A stretch of 19,678 nucleotides of DNA from an uncultured Bacteroidota bacterium (GCA_900546465.1 URCX01000016.1:1-19678); one strand, 5' to 3'; shown: positions 1 to 8,163, counted from the first letter of the stretch. Translations and numbers: made by a program. Notes: generated by a model from the letters alone, not told the origin.

Positions 1-273
1 AATGCAATGTATCTTTATTTTGTTGTGAGCAGATACTTCCGCCGCAGCTTCTTTCAGCTTATTCTCCACCATGCGGCGTTCCTCACGTTGCTGCTTCTCG
101 CTCTTGAATAATTCGGTCAGAAAGTTGGTGGAATGTATGACCGAAAGAAGATGTATTTCACCCTTTATGAATTGTGCAACCTTTATTGCCTCTTGAAGGG
201 CTGCCTTTGCTTTGAAATCGAAGTCGTAAGGCACAAGAACGGCAGGGGTTTTCTGTTGAATCTTTGCTTCCAT
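1..273 (-). CDS. Universal stress protein (UspA family), 5' part only
   Basis: This is the first 91 codons of a minus-strand gene that runs off the left edge of the window, so the C-terminal part and stop codon are not visible. The N-terminus reads as a classic UspA fold start. After a short lead, PAVLVPYDF gives beta strand 1 with its conserved aspartate. A helix of the KAALQEAIKVAQ type follows, then GEIHLLSVI as strand 2. UspA proteins are small cytoplasmic, often nucleotide-binding, stress-associated proteins. The distal ATP-binding glycine motif, which would separate ATP-binding from non-binding members, lies outside the window. The gene sits 20 bases downstream of recR on the same strand and is probably co-transcribed with it. 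The ATG at 271-273 is the only reasonable start. Family assignment is fairly secure; the substrate or trigger is unknown. Confidence 0.82.
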   Translation of the reverse strand, partial: MEAKIQQKTPAVLVPYDFDFKAKAALQEAIKVAQFIKGEIHLLSVIHSTNFLTELFKSEKQQREERRMVENKLKEAAAEVSAHNKIKIHCI

Positions 274-293
274 GATATTATTTTTTTACTCTT

Positions 294-911
294 TCAGTGT
301 TTGTATATTTCATTAAACGGTTGACGAAGACTGAATGAACGTGCCAAAGTCTGCTCATCGGCATACTCTATGCTGTCTCCCATCGATATTCCTCTTGAAA
401 TGGCAGATATTTTAAGTTTTTCGTTCTCCAAAAGTTTGTTTATGTAGAAAGCCGTGGTGTCTCCTTCCATGGTTGTGGGAAGTGCAAGGATTATCTCCTC
501 GGGCTGTTCGTTTCTGACGCGGATAAGGAGTTGCTCGATTTTTATATCTTTCACGCCTATGCCCTCTATGGGCGAGATAACACCGCCAAGCACATGATAA
601 AGCCCCTTGTAATAGCCCGTGTTCTCTATTGCCATGACATCTTTTATGGTTTCTACAACGCAAATGAGCTTATCATTTCTGCTTTTGTCCTCGCATATAG
701 CACAAACAGGGGTGTCGGAAAGATTATTGCACCTCCGGCAATGGTATATACGGTCTTTCAATTCCACAATGCTTTGAGCCATCAGCCCCACTTCCTCACG
801 ACTGCGTTTCAAAAGCCATAGGGCAAACCTCAAAGCCGTTTTTTCACCTACTCCGGGCAGTTTCGACAATTCGTTAACTGCTTTCTCCAATACCGACGAT
901 GAATATTCCAT
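294..911 (-). CDS. recR: Recombination mediator protein RecR
   Basis: RecR acts with RecF/RecO to load RecA on gapped single-stranded DNA during recombinational repair. The 205-residue product has the expected order. A helix-hairpin-helix segment near residues 15-25 contains KLPGVGEKTA. A four-cysteine zinc finger follows (C58, C61, C70, C73). A Toprim domain spans roughly 80-178, with the acidic VVE motif at 85-87 and PTTMEGDTTA at 145-154. The C-terminus has the family-typical EYADEQTLARS. The frame is open further upstream to 1076, but homology begins at the ATG at 909-911. A TACCTTTG promoter box at 946-953 leaves room for a leader of only about 28 bases before this start, so the upstream codons are probably not translated. 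Length is normal for the family (about 200 aa). A stress-protein gene follows 20 bases downstream. Confidence 0.97.
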   Translation of the reverse strand: MEYSSSVLEKAVNELSKLPGVGEKTALRFALWLLKRSREEVGLMAQSIVELKDRIYHCRRCNNLSDTPVCAICEDKSRNDKLICVVETIKDVMAIENTGYYKGLYHVLGGVISPIEGIGVKDIKIEQLLIRVRNEQPEEIILALPTTMEGDTTAFYINKLLENEKLKISAISRGISMGDSIEYADEQTLARSFSLRQPFNEIYKH

Positions 912-945
912 ATTTTTCTTACCTTTGCTCCCGTTTTTTCTTCGG

Positions 946-953
946 CAAAGGTA
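946..953 (-). promoter_or_regulatory. Bacteroidota-type -7 promoter box for recR
   Basis: Read on the minus strand this is TACCTTTG, an exact match to the Bacteroidota primary-sigma -7 consensus TAnnTTTG. It lies 34 bases upstream of the recR ATG, predicting a transcription start near 939. No TTG at the usual -33 spacing is visible; the nearest is 11 bases upstream of the box. Confidence 0.6.
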
Positions 954-1140
954 AGTATTTTCGACAAAATGAAGAGTGTATGGGACTGTCGATTTTGCAA
1001 TTTGTGGAAGAGAAAAACAAAACGCCGTTTTGGCGATGAAGAAAGGCGGGAGTAAAAAATTAAAAAGCCCTTTCATTGAGTCAGAAACGCCGTTTTATTT
1101 GAATGGAAACACTTTCGTTGAAAATCAGAAAGATATAATA

Positions 1141-2586
1141 ATGGAACAAATCATCTTTTGGGTCTTTGTTGCCTATACTATGCTGTTGTTCGGCATTACG
1201 TTCATCACATCGAGAAAGGCGGACAGCGGTTCTTTCTTTGCAGGCAACAAGAAAAGTCCGTGGTTTGTGGTTGCTTACGGAGCAATAGGAGCAAGCCTCA
1301 GCGGAGTTACTTTCATGTCCGTGCCGGGCTGGGTGGAACAAAGGCAGTTCACTTATATGCTTACGGTATTGGGTTATCTCCTGGGTTATGTGTTGATTGC
1401 TTTTGTGCTGCTTCCGCTTTATTACAGGCTTAACCTGATTTCCATTTACGAATACTTGAAGCAACGTTTCGGCACATCATCTCACAAAACAGGTTCTTTC
1501 TTTTTCTTGCTTTCAAGAACCCTCGGGGCAAGTCTTCGCATGTTTATCGTCATTTGGGTGCTGTATGAATTTGTCTTCTCGCAATGGGGAATGTCCTTCC
1601 CTCTTACGGTTCTGCTCTTCTTGGCTTTGATACTGCTGTTCACCATGAGAGGAGGAGTGAAGACCATAGTGTGGACGGATACGCTGCAAACAACATGTAT
1701 GTTGGCTGCCTTGGTCATCAGTTTCGTGCTTGTGGGCAGACAAATGGGACTTTCGAGCGGCGAACTCTTAAAGGATATAACGGCAAGCGATTATTTCACC
1801 TTTGTGAACACCGATTCTTCGAGCCGTCTGTGCTGGTGGAAACAACTCTTGGGCGGAATGTTCATCACAATATCCATGACAGGCTTGGATCAGGAGATGA
1901 TGCAGAAGAATTTGAGCTGCCGCAATCTGCGTTCGGCACAAAAGAATATGTTGAGTTTTGCAATCGTGCTGCCTATTGTCAACTTCCTTTTCCTATGTTT
2001 GGGCAGTGCTTTGTACATCTTTGCAAAGAAAGAAGGCATAACGGCAAGCGGAGACGAGCTTTTCCCATATATCGCACTTAACAGCCTCACACCTTTTGCC
2101 GCAGTGGTATTTATCATTGGTTTGATTTCCGCTTTGTTTCCCTCTTCCGACGGGGCGTTGACCTCCTTGACCACATCATTTTGCATAGACCAAATAGGAT
2201 TGGAAGAGAAAAAGGATTGGAGCGAAAAGAAAAAGAAAAGAGTGAGACATATAGTACATTCCTGCTTCGCATTGCTCTTTGTGGGCATAATCATCTTCTA
2301 TTCCGAACATCGCAACAAGTATCTTATAGATACGCTTTACCAGATTGCTTCCATAACATACGGTCCTCTGCTCGGTTTGTTTGCTTTCGGAATATTCACC
2401 AAGCGTGTGGTGAGAGACAGGGCGGTGCCTTATGTCTGTCTTGCTTCGCCGGTGATTTGTTTTGTGCTGAATGCAAACTCCCAGGCATGGTTCGGATACA
2501 GTTTCGACTTTGAATTATTGGTACTGAACGCCCTGATGACCTTTGCGGGCTTGCTTGCCGTCAGTCGTAAAGCCGCAAAAGCCTAA
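1141..2586 (+). CDS. Sodium:solute symporter (SSS family)
   Basis: This is a polytopic inner-membrane protein of about 481 residues, typical for the solute:sodium symporter family, which imports small solutes driven by the Na+ gradient. About a dozen hydrophobic helices can be read. The first begins at the N-terminal MEQIIFWVFVAYTMLLFG. A glycine/serine-rich break, GASLSGVTFMSVPG, lies in the next helix. The segment ALFPSSDGALTSLTTSF contains paired serines of the kind that ligate sodium in LeuT-fold transporters. A charged cytoplasmic loop (EEKKDWSEKKKKR) separates late helices. The frame is open from 976, but residues before the ATG at 1141 are polar and low-complexity and do not resemble the family, so 1141 was chosen. 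The gene is divergent from recR and ends at a bidirectional terminator. The substrate cannot be predicted; sugars, sialic acid, amino acids or vitamins are all possible. Confidence 0.9.
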   Translation: MEQIIFWVFVAYTMLLFGITFITSRKADSGSFFAGNKKSPWFVVAYGAIGASLSGVTFMSVPGWVEQRQFTYMLTVLGYLLGYVLIAFVLLPLYYRLNLISIYEYLKQRFGTSSHKTGSFFFLLSRTLGASLRMFIVIWVLYEFVFSQWGMSFPLTVLLFLALILLFTMRGGVKTIVWTDTLQTTCMLAALVISFVLVGRQMGLSSGELLKDITASDYFTFVNTDSSSRLCWWKQLLGGMFITISMTGLDQEMMQKNLSCRNLRSAQKNMLSFAIVLPIVNFLFLCLGSALYIFAKKEGITASGDELFPYIALNSLTPFAAVVFIIGLISALFPSSDGALTSLTTSFCIDQIGLEEKKDWSEKKKKRVRHIVHSCFALLFVGIIIFYSEHRNKYLIDTLYQIASITYGPLLGLFAFGIFTKRVVRDRAVPYVCLASPVICFVLNANSQAWFGYSFDFELLVLNALMTFAGLLAVSRKAAKA

Positions 2587-2621
2587 GCAAAGATTGCAAG
2601 AATAAAGAGTAAAGACAAAAC

Positions 2622-2660
2622 AAAAACTCCCGAAGTCGCATGGCTTCGGGAGTTTTCTTT
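2622..2660. terminator. Bidirectional rho-independent terminator
   Basis: A perfect 13-base inverted repeat is present: AAAACTCCCGAAG at 2623-2635 and CTTCGGGAGTTTT at 2644-2656, with an 8-base loop. T-rich tracts follow the stem in both directions (TTTTCTTTTCT on plus, TTTTTGTTTTG on minus). It sits between the converging symporter and FKBP genes and should terminate both. Confidence 0.92.
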
Positions 2661-2675
2661 TCTCTGTATCCATAA

Positions 2676-3425
2676 TTATAATTTGGCAGGCAAAACCTCC
2701 ACCATCTCGACGTGGAATATCAAAAGGCTTCCCGCAGGAATGCCGTTGCCACCTTGATCGCCGTATCCCAAATCCGGACTTATCCAGAAATCATAAACCG
2801 CACCGGCGTTCATCATCTTCAAACCCTCAGTCATTCCCGGAATCAAGCCGTTCATTGCGAAGATTACAGGCTCTCCGCCTCTTTCAAAGGTGTTTTCCAA
2901 AGGTTGGGACACCTTTCCGTCCTTGTCGAGCAAAGATAAGGAGTATTGAATTCTCACTCTGTCGTCGGAAATAGACGGTTTAACGCCCTTTCCTTCCTTT
3001 ACAACCTTATATTGCAAGCCCGAAGCAGTTGTTTTCACACCTTTTGCCGACTTGTTTTCGGCAAGGAATTTCTCGGCAGCCTTACGGAACGGAACAGCGT
3101 CCTGTTGCATTTTTGCCTGTTGCTTTTCCATCATCTTGCCTTGGTACTTACGCATTATTTCCTGCATTTGGCTTTCTTCCATTATGCCGTTCGTATCGCC
3201 GGAATAAGCCTGTTGGTATGCTCTTGCGAAGATTGCGGGGTTCAATTCCAAACCCTGATTTTTCATACCCATTCCCTCATATATGCCAAGCACGTATGCT
3301 GCGGAATCTTCCAAGGTCTTCAATTCGCCTATATCGACATGTTGAGCTTTTTGCGAACAAGCGACAAATGAAAACATGCCTGCACTCATGGCAAGCAGAC
3401 TTGCGAACAATGATACTCTTTTCAT
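2676..3425 (-). CDS. FKBP-type peptidyl-prolyl isomerase, predicted lipoprotein
   Basis: This 249-residue protein is a MacA/Mip-like isomerase expected to assist protein folding in the periplasm. A lipoprotein signal peptide (MKRVSLFASLLAMSAGMFSF) precedes Cys23. No acidic surface-export signal follows the cysteine, so periplasmic orientation is likelier than surface display. Residues about 30-125 form the helical N-terminal dimerisation-type domain, rich in Lys, Met and Gln. Residues about 135-249 form the FKBP domain, with KEGKG, NGLIPGMTEGL and the final FHVEMVEV strand. Two usual active-site positions differ: the pocket tryptophan of the xPGWxEG motif is Met here (198), and the FDSS-like motif reads FERG (180-183). 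Activity may be weak or altered. The frame extends to 3458, but that start would lie almost on the predicted transcription start, and the signal peptide begins at 3425. Confidence 0.92.
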   Translation of the reverse strand: MKRVSLFASLLAMSAGMFSFVACSQKAQHVDIGELKTLEDSAAYVLGIYEGMGMKNQGLELNPAIFARAYQQAYSGDTNGIMEESQMQEIMRKYQGKMMEKQQAKMQQDAVPFRKAAEKFLAENKSAKGVKTTASGLQYKVVKEGKGVKPSISDDRVRIQYSLSLLDKDGKVSQPLENTFERGGEPVIFAMNGLIPGMTEGLKMMNAGAVYDFWISPDLGYGDQGGNGIPAGSLLIFHVEMVEVLPAKL

Positions 3426-3462
3426 CTGAATTTTATCTTTATATGGTTCTTTTTTCAAGGGG

Positions 3463-3470
3463 CAAAATTA
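3463..3470 (-). promoter_or_regulatory. Bacteroidota-type -7 promoter box for the FKBP gene
   Basis: On the minus strand the bases read TAATTTTG, matching TAnnTTTG. The predicted transcription start, near 3456, gives a leader of about 31 bases to the ATG at 3425. No clear -33 TTG at the standard spacing is seen. The box helps decide the start of the downstream gene. Confidence 0.5.
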
Positions 3471-3533
3471 TGAAATAATCGGCAATCACCGCATTAAATC
3501 GACAGAAAATATCCTTGAAACGCCGATTTGTTA

Positions 3534-3541
3534 TATCTTTG
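3534..3541 (+). promoter_or_regulatory. Bacteroidota-type -7 promoter box for arginine decarboxylase
   Basis: The bases read TATCTTTG, matching TAnnTTTG. A TTG at 3515-3517 lies 16 bases upstream, slightly closer than the usual 19-20. Transcription would begin near 3548, which makes the first in-frame ATG at 3550 essentially leaderless and favours the ATG at 3613. Confidence 0.55.
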
Positions 3542-3612
3542 CAGCCCGAATGCAAATCCGAATAAGTCGGATTGCAGATTTATCAACCAAGCAACTTAAC
3601 CGGATTAAGAAA

Positions 3613-5010
3613 ATGAAGAACAAGTATATCGATTTGATTGAGCAGACCTTTGAATTTCCGCAAGAGGAGTTCGCAGTGGAAGAAAACGAATTGACTTTCC
3701 ATGATATACCTCTCATGGACATCATCAAGCAGTACGGAACACCTTTGAAGATTACCTATCTTCCAAAGATAAGTTCCCAAATCCAAAAGGCAAAACGTCT
3801 GTTTAACGTGGCAATAGCAAAGACGGATTACAAGGGTTCCTATAATTATTGTTACTGTACCAAAAGCTCTCACTTCTCTTTTGTCTTAGATGAAGTGATT
3901 AAGAATGACGTCCACTTGGAAACCTCTTCGGCTTTCGATATCAACATTATCAACGAATTGTTCGAGCAAGGCAAGGTGGGTAAAGACCAATATATTTTAT
4001 GCAACGGCTTCAAGCGTCCTCAGTATATAGAGAATATTGCGGAATTGGTGGCGAACGGTTTCACCAATGTTATTCCCATTATAGACAATATCGAGGAGAT
4101 TGACCTTTTGGACGAGAATGTGAAAACGCAGTGCAATGTCGGCATACGCATTGCCTCCGAGGAGGAGCCTATGTTCGACTTTTATACTTCCCGTCTGGGT
4201 ATTCGTTACAACTGCATAGTGGATTTCTACAAGCAGAAGATTGCTTCCAATCCCAAGTTCAAGCTGAAAATGCTTCATTTCTTCATAAACACCGGCATTA
4301 AGGACTCTGCATACTATTGGAACGAGCTTCAAAAATGCGTAAATGTCTATTGCGAGTTGAAAAAACTTTGTCCGGATTTGACTTCCCTTGACATAGGCGG
4401 CGGATTTCCCATAAAAAATTCCTTGGGCTTCGATTATGATTACGACTATATGGCAGAGGAGATATTGGCTCAAATAAAGGATATATGCAATAAGCAGGGC
4501 ATAGAAGAGCCTGACATCTTCACCGAGTTCGGTTCCTTTACCGTAGGAGAGGCGGGCTGTATTCTTTACAGCATAATAGATCAGAAGAGACAGAACGACC
4601 GAGAACTTTGGTATATGGTGGACTCTTCTTTCATCACAACCCTGCCGGATACTTGGGGAATAGGACAAAGATTTATTCTCTTGCCGATTAACAAATGGGA
4701 TAACGAATATCAGAGAGTATTCCTCGGCGGTTTGACATGCGACAGTCAGGATTACTACTCGGCAGAGACGCATTCCAATGCCGTTTTCCTTCCCAAGTAC
4801 TCCAATGAAGAAGAGGAAGCACTTTACATCGGCTTCTTCCATACCGGAGCTTATCAAGAAAGTCTCGCAGGTTACGGAGGAATACAGCATTGTCTCATTC
4901 CGCAACCCAAACACATCATTTTGGATAAAGACGAGAACGGAGAATGGACGACAAAACTCTTTGCCAAGGAGCAAAGCCATAAATCCATGTTGAAAATTCT
5001 CGGTTATTGA
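3613..5010 (+). CDS. speA: Arginine decarboxylase, short Bacteroidota form (fold type III PLP enzyme)
   Basis: Predicted to convert arginine to agmatine as the first step of polyamine synthesis in the cytoplasm. The 465-residue product is an alanine-racemase-like TIM barrel followed by a beta domain. Visible sites are the PLP lysine in YCTKSSH (K84), the phosphate-binding glycine run IGGGFP (261-266), TEFGSFTVGEAG (304-315, equivalent to the EPGR region), and CDSQD (376-380), the decarboxylase catalytic cysteine and aspartate. It matches from memory a well-conserved protein of flavobacteria and relatives annotated as arginine decarboxylase. It is much shorter than E. coli SpeA (about 658 aa). 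An alternative ATG at 3550 adds 21 residues but coincides with the predicted transcription start. Exact substrate is inferred; a related diamino-acid decarboxylase cannot be excluded. porE follows after 13 bases. Confidence 0.85.
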   Translation: MKNKYIDLIEQTFEFPQEEFAVEENELTFHDIPLMDIIKQYGTPLKITYLPKISSQIQKAKRLFNVAIAKTDYKGSYNYCYCTKSSHFSFVLDEVIKNDVHLETSSAFDINIINELFEQGKVGKDQYILCNGFKRPQYIENIAELVANGFTNVIPIIDNIEEIDLLDENVKTQCNVGIRIASEEEPMFDFYTSRLGIRYNCIVDFYKQKIASNPKFKLKMLHFFINTGIKDSAYYWNELQKCVNVYCELKKLCPDLTSLDIGGGFPIKNSLGFDYDYDYMAEEILAQIKDICNKQGIEEPDIFTEFGSFTVGEAGCILYSIIDQKRQNDRELWYMVDSSFITTLPDTWGIGQRFILLPINKWDNEYQRVFLGGLTCDSQDYYSAETHSNAVFLPKYSNEEEEALYIGFFHTGAYQESLAGYGGIQHCLIPQPKHIILDKDENGEWTTKLFAKEQSHKSMLKILGY

Positions 5011-5023
5011 AAACCGATATATC

Positions 5024-7018
5024 ATGAGAGCAGGAATGAAACGCCGCTTTATTTCAATGAAAGAGCGTTTCGTGAAATTCTTTCGACAACTTATTGTCCC
5101 TAAGCAGCGTATGCTTCCGAAAGAGATGGCTTTTTCAGCTTTCTTCGGCAGCATGTCGGCAGGAGCTTTTGCGGTTTTATTGCTTCTTTCGCTTTGCACA
5201 AATTCGCTTTCGGCACAAAAGAATAATCCTCTTGCCTTTGATGTTTGTGCAGAAGAGCTGAGCAATGTGGTAAAGGAACGTTTCGACAAGGCTTTCTCTG
5301 CTTATCGTAAGGGGGATTATGCCAAAAGCATAAGCATTTTGAAGAGCCTGACCGAGGAAGAACCGGACTTCGCCAGTCCTTATTTCCTTCTCGGTATCAT
5401 AGGCGTGAATACGGACAGACCGAAGATGATTGAGAAGTACATGAGCGAGGTGGCAAGGATTTGTCCGCAATACAGCCACCCTCTTTTCCACTATTATTCG
5501 GGCGTGATAGAGTACAGCAACGAGCATTATGCCGCAGCCGTGTCTTATTTCGAGCAATTCCTCAACCTTAGCGAAGAAGAGGAGATTTATTCCGAACTTA
5601 TAACGGAAGCCATAAACTATATCCAATGGAGCGACTTCCTTGCCGAAACAACGGAGAAGCATTTTCCTTTCACACCCAAGAAGATTGAAGGCATTGCAAG
5701 CAAAAGCGATGAACGCAATCCCTCTATAAGTCTCGACGGTAAGCAGATTTATTTCGAGAGAAAAGTCGCCATAAGGCAGAACAATGACGACGGCTTTTAC
5801 AAGAAGACGGAATTTGTCAGCAAAAAGGTGCTTTGCCTTGCGGAAATGAACCAAGAGGGGGAGTTCGATGAGGGTTTCCCTTTGGAAGAAGCCTTTGCAA
5901 AGGAAAGCATTGTAGGCAGAGTGAGTCTGACATGCGACAAGAGATTTATGTACTTTGCCAAGGCTTCGCAGGAAAGAGCATATGAGACAGACATCTTCTG
6001 TTGCGAGAAAACCGACGGGCATTGGAGCCAAGCCCGCAGCCTCGGCATTGCGGTGAACGGCAAAGGAAGCAATGAGATTTCGCCCTCTATTTCGCCAGAC
6101 GGTAATACGCTTTACTTTGCCTCGAACAGAGAGGGCGGATTCGGAGGCTATGATATTTACGTAAGCCGCAAAGACAAAAACGGAAATTGGAGCAGGGCGA
6201 CCAATGCGGGCAAACGCATAAACAGCCCGGGCGATGAGACGAACCCTTTCATACATGCCGACAATCATAACCTCTATTTCTCCTCCGATGGTTGGAAAAC
6301 GATTGGCGGGAAAGACCTTTTTTACATAGATTTGGAGGATATAAAGATGAAGCAGCCGCAAAACCTCTGTTCGGATATAAATACAGAAAACGATGAGGAA
6401 GAGATATATCTTCTTGCAGACGGAAAAACGGCTTACGCAAGCGTTTTCGATTCGACGGAATGCAACTATAATATATGCACTTATCCTTTGCCGAAAGAGG
6501 CATGGGCTGAAAGCGTCCGACTTTTGGAAGGCATAGTCGATATAAAGGACAGCGAAGAGAAGCATTGCCGCATTAAAGTGTATGCAATAGCTCGCAAAAC
6601 CGAAACAGGCTACGAAACAAATCCCGCAAACGGAGCTTTCACCCTCGCATTGCTCGACGGGGAAGACTATCTCTTGAAGATAGAAAAAGAAGGTTATGCC
6701 TACTGTTCGCGATACATTGCCGCAAAGGAGATGGAAGAGCAAATGGAACTGACCTTACGGCAAATGCAGACAGGGGAAAGCTATCCGCTTAACGATGTGA
6801 GGCTTAACGAGAAAAAACAACCGACGGAAAGAAGTCGTGAAATATTGAAAGACTTCACCGAATACCTGAAAGCCAATCAGAGATTAAGGATAGAAATATC
6901 CGCACCTGAGGGGCAAGCCTCCGTGATAAGGAATTACCTTGTGAAAAGCGGTATAAGAGAAGACCGCCTCAAAGCCTCGGAACAAGAAAGCGACACCGTG
7001 ATGTACCGCTTGCAGTAA
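5024..7018 (+). CDS. porE: PorE-like type IX secretion protein (TPR, beta-propeller, CRD, OmpA-like)
   Basis: Domain order matches PorE of Porphyromonas gingivalis, an outer-membrane-associated periplasmic component of the type IX secretion system. Hydrophobic residues 45-57 ending at SLSA-Q look like a signal peptide. TPR helices span about 82-200. A PD40/WD40-like beta-propeller spans about 220-490, with repeats such as NPSISLDGKQIYF and SPSISPDGNTLYFASNREGG. A carboxypeptidase-regulatory-like domain spans about 498-582 (LLEGIVD to GEDYLLKIEKEGY). A short OmpA-like remnant follows at 587-664. Length of 664 is close to PorE (about 670). The annotated ATG at 5024 gives an unusually long 35-residue stretch before the hydrophobic core; ATGs at 5111 or 5126 give a more normal signal peptide. 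The OmpA-like domain lacks its usual central part (see findings). No other secretion-system gene is present nearby. The gene lies 13 bases after arginine decarboxylase. Confidence 0.78.
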   Translation: MRAGMKRRFISMKERFVKFFRQLIVPKQRMLPKEMAFSAFFGSMSAGAFAVLLLLSLCTNSLSAQKNNPLAFDVCAEELSNVVKERFDKAFSAYRKGDYAKSISILKSLTEEEPDFASPYFLLGIIGVNTDRPKMIEKYMSEVARICPQYSHPLFHYYSGVIEYSNEHYAAAVSYFEQFLNLSEEEEIYSELITEAINYIQWSDFLAETTEKHFPFTPKKIEGIASKSDERNPSISLDGKQIYFERKVAIRQNNDDGFYKKTEFVSKKVLCLAEMNQEGEFDEGFPLEEAFAKESIVGRVSLTCDKRFMYFAKASQERAYETDIFCCEKTDGHWSQARSLGIAVNGKGSNEISPSISPDGNTLYFASNREGGFGGYDIYVSRKDKNGNWSRATNAGKRINSPGDETNPFIHADNHNLYFSSDGWKTIGGKDLFYIDLEDIKMKQPQNLCSDINTENDEEEIYLLADGKTAYASVFDSTECNYNICTYPLPKEAWAESVRLLEGIVDIKDSEEKHCRIKVYAIARKTETGYETNPANGAFTLALLDGEDYLLKIEKEGYAYCSRYIAAKEMEEQMELTLRQMQTGESYPLNDVRLNEKKQPTERSREILKDFTEYLKANQRLRIEISAPEGQASVIRNYLVKSGIREDRLKASEQESDTVMYRLQ

Positions 7019-7060
7019 AACAGTACAAAAAATGTATCTTGACTGAATTTCCGTGAGTGA

Positions 7061-8098
7061 TTATTGCTTGTGTTGCAATTTGTATATTTCTTTTTGTCGT
7101 TCAATCTCGTTGCGTAGTTGCTCTTCGGTTGGCAGATAGGTTTTGTATTTGGCGGCAAAGAGTTGTTCGTTGCCTTTGAGTATGGAGTAGCGTGCTATGT
7201 CTTTGCTTGTTTCGGAGCAGAGGACAATGCCGATGGTCGGATTGTCGCCTTCGGTACGTTTTAACTCGTCGTACATGCGTACATACATGTCCATTTGTCC
7301 TACATCTTGATGGGTAATCGTTCCTATTTTGAGGTCTATCAACACATAGCATTTCAATACGACATTATAGAAGACGAGGTCTATGTAGTAGTCTTGTGTG
7401 TCTGTTCTTATCAACTGTTGTCGTCCCATAAAGGCAAATCCTCGCCCCATTTCAATCAGAAATTCCTGCAAGTGGTTGATGATTGCTGTTTCCAACTCTT
7501 TTTCGGAAAATGTGTTGTCTTGTTTGAAGCCCAAGAATTCTGCCACAATGGGACTTTTAAGCAGTTCTGATTTATTAGGCTCTTGTTCTTTTGTCGATAG
7601 GGTAGGGAGAGCGTAGTGTCTTTCGTAGTATTGGGTTGAGATGTTTCTGTCAAGTGTCCGCACGCTCCACATCTCTTTTGATGCTGTTTCAAGATACCAA
7701 CGAATGGCAGTCGAGTCTTCTGCTCTCAATGCTCTGAAAATATGAGTCCAAGTTAGATTTGGAAATCGTGATTTCCAAATCTCATAATTCTCTGTTACAA
7801 GGTAAAATTTGCGGAAAGAACGAAGGTATCTTGAACTGAATCCTTTGCCGTAGCGGAGTGAAAGTTGCTTGGAAAGCTTTTCGATGATACGTTCTCCGTA
7901 TTCTGCTCTGCGTTCTCCGTTTTGTTCTTCTTCCACGATGCGGCGACCTATGTGCCAATAGGTCTCTATCATGGATTGATTGATGGCTGCGTAGGCTTGT
8001 TGCCTTCCATGCTCTATGATGGTACATACGTCGGAGTATAATGTATCATCTATTGGGGTTGTCGGTTGAATTTCGGACTTGTTTATTTTCTTTTCCAT
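7061..8098 (-). CDS. YhcG-family PDDEXK nuclease (DUF1016)
   Basis: The 345-residue product has the two-part architecture of the YhcG/DUF1016 family. An N-terminal helical DUF1016_N domain (about 20-160) contains YWHIGRRIVEEEQ, LSKQLSLRYGKGFS and WSVRTLDR-like segments. A C-terminal PDDEXK nuclease-like domain (about 175-335) follows. The putative metal-binding core is YIDLVFYN followed by VLIDLKIG, that is D...(D)xK with Asp in place of the usual Glu, and then GQMDMYV. The family is widespread and often linked to restriction or mobile loci, but its biological role is poorly established. The frame has a further ATG at 8107, three codons upstream; either is possible. The gene is monocistronic with its own -7 box. 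It converges on porE with only 42 bases between and no obvious terminator. A perfect 28-base inverted repeat lies inside the coding sequence. Confidence 0.93.
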   Translation of the reverse strand: MEKKINKSEIQPTTPIDDTLYSDVCTIIEHGRQQAYAAINQSMIETYWHIGRRIVEEEQNGERRAEYGERIIEKLSKQLSLRYGKGFSSRYLRSFRKFYLVTENYEIWKSRFPNLTWTHIFRALRAEDSTAIRWYLETASKEMWSVRTLDRNISTQYYERHYALPTLSTKEQEPNKSELLKSPIVAEFLGFKQDNTFSEKELETAIINHLQEFLIEMGRGFAFMGRQQLIRTDTQDYYIDLVFYNVVLKCYVLIDLKIGTITHQDVGQMDMYVRMYDELKRTEGDNPTIGIVLCSETSKDIARYSILKGNEQLFAAKYKTYLPTEEQLRNEIERQKEIYKLQHKQ

Positions 8099-8163
8099 TG
8101 GTTGCAATCATTGAATTTACTGCTATTTGGATTTGTTATAAAGCGATAATACTCACCAAGGGG

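Noticed and set aside
976..1140. N-terminal extension of the sodium:solute symporter
   Set aside because: The 55 extra residues are polar, unlike the family, and the region holds the recR promoter on the other strand. The ATG at 1141 begins directly with the first membrane helix.
3997..5289. Long minus-strand open frame (430 codons) opposite arginine decarboxylase
   Set aside because: It lies entirely antisense to a gene with clear catalytic motifs, has no recognisable family, and shows the composition of a reversed coding frame.
5177..6742. Long minus-strand open frame (521 codons) opposite porE
   Set aside because: Antisense to the TPR and propeller regions. The translation is rich in Cys, Phe and Tyr without domain patterns, as expected of a mirror frame.
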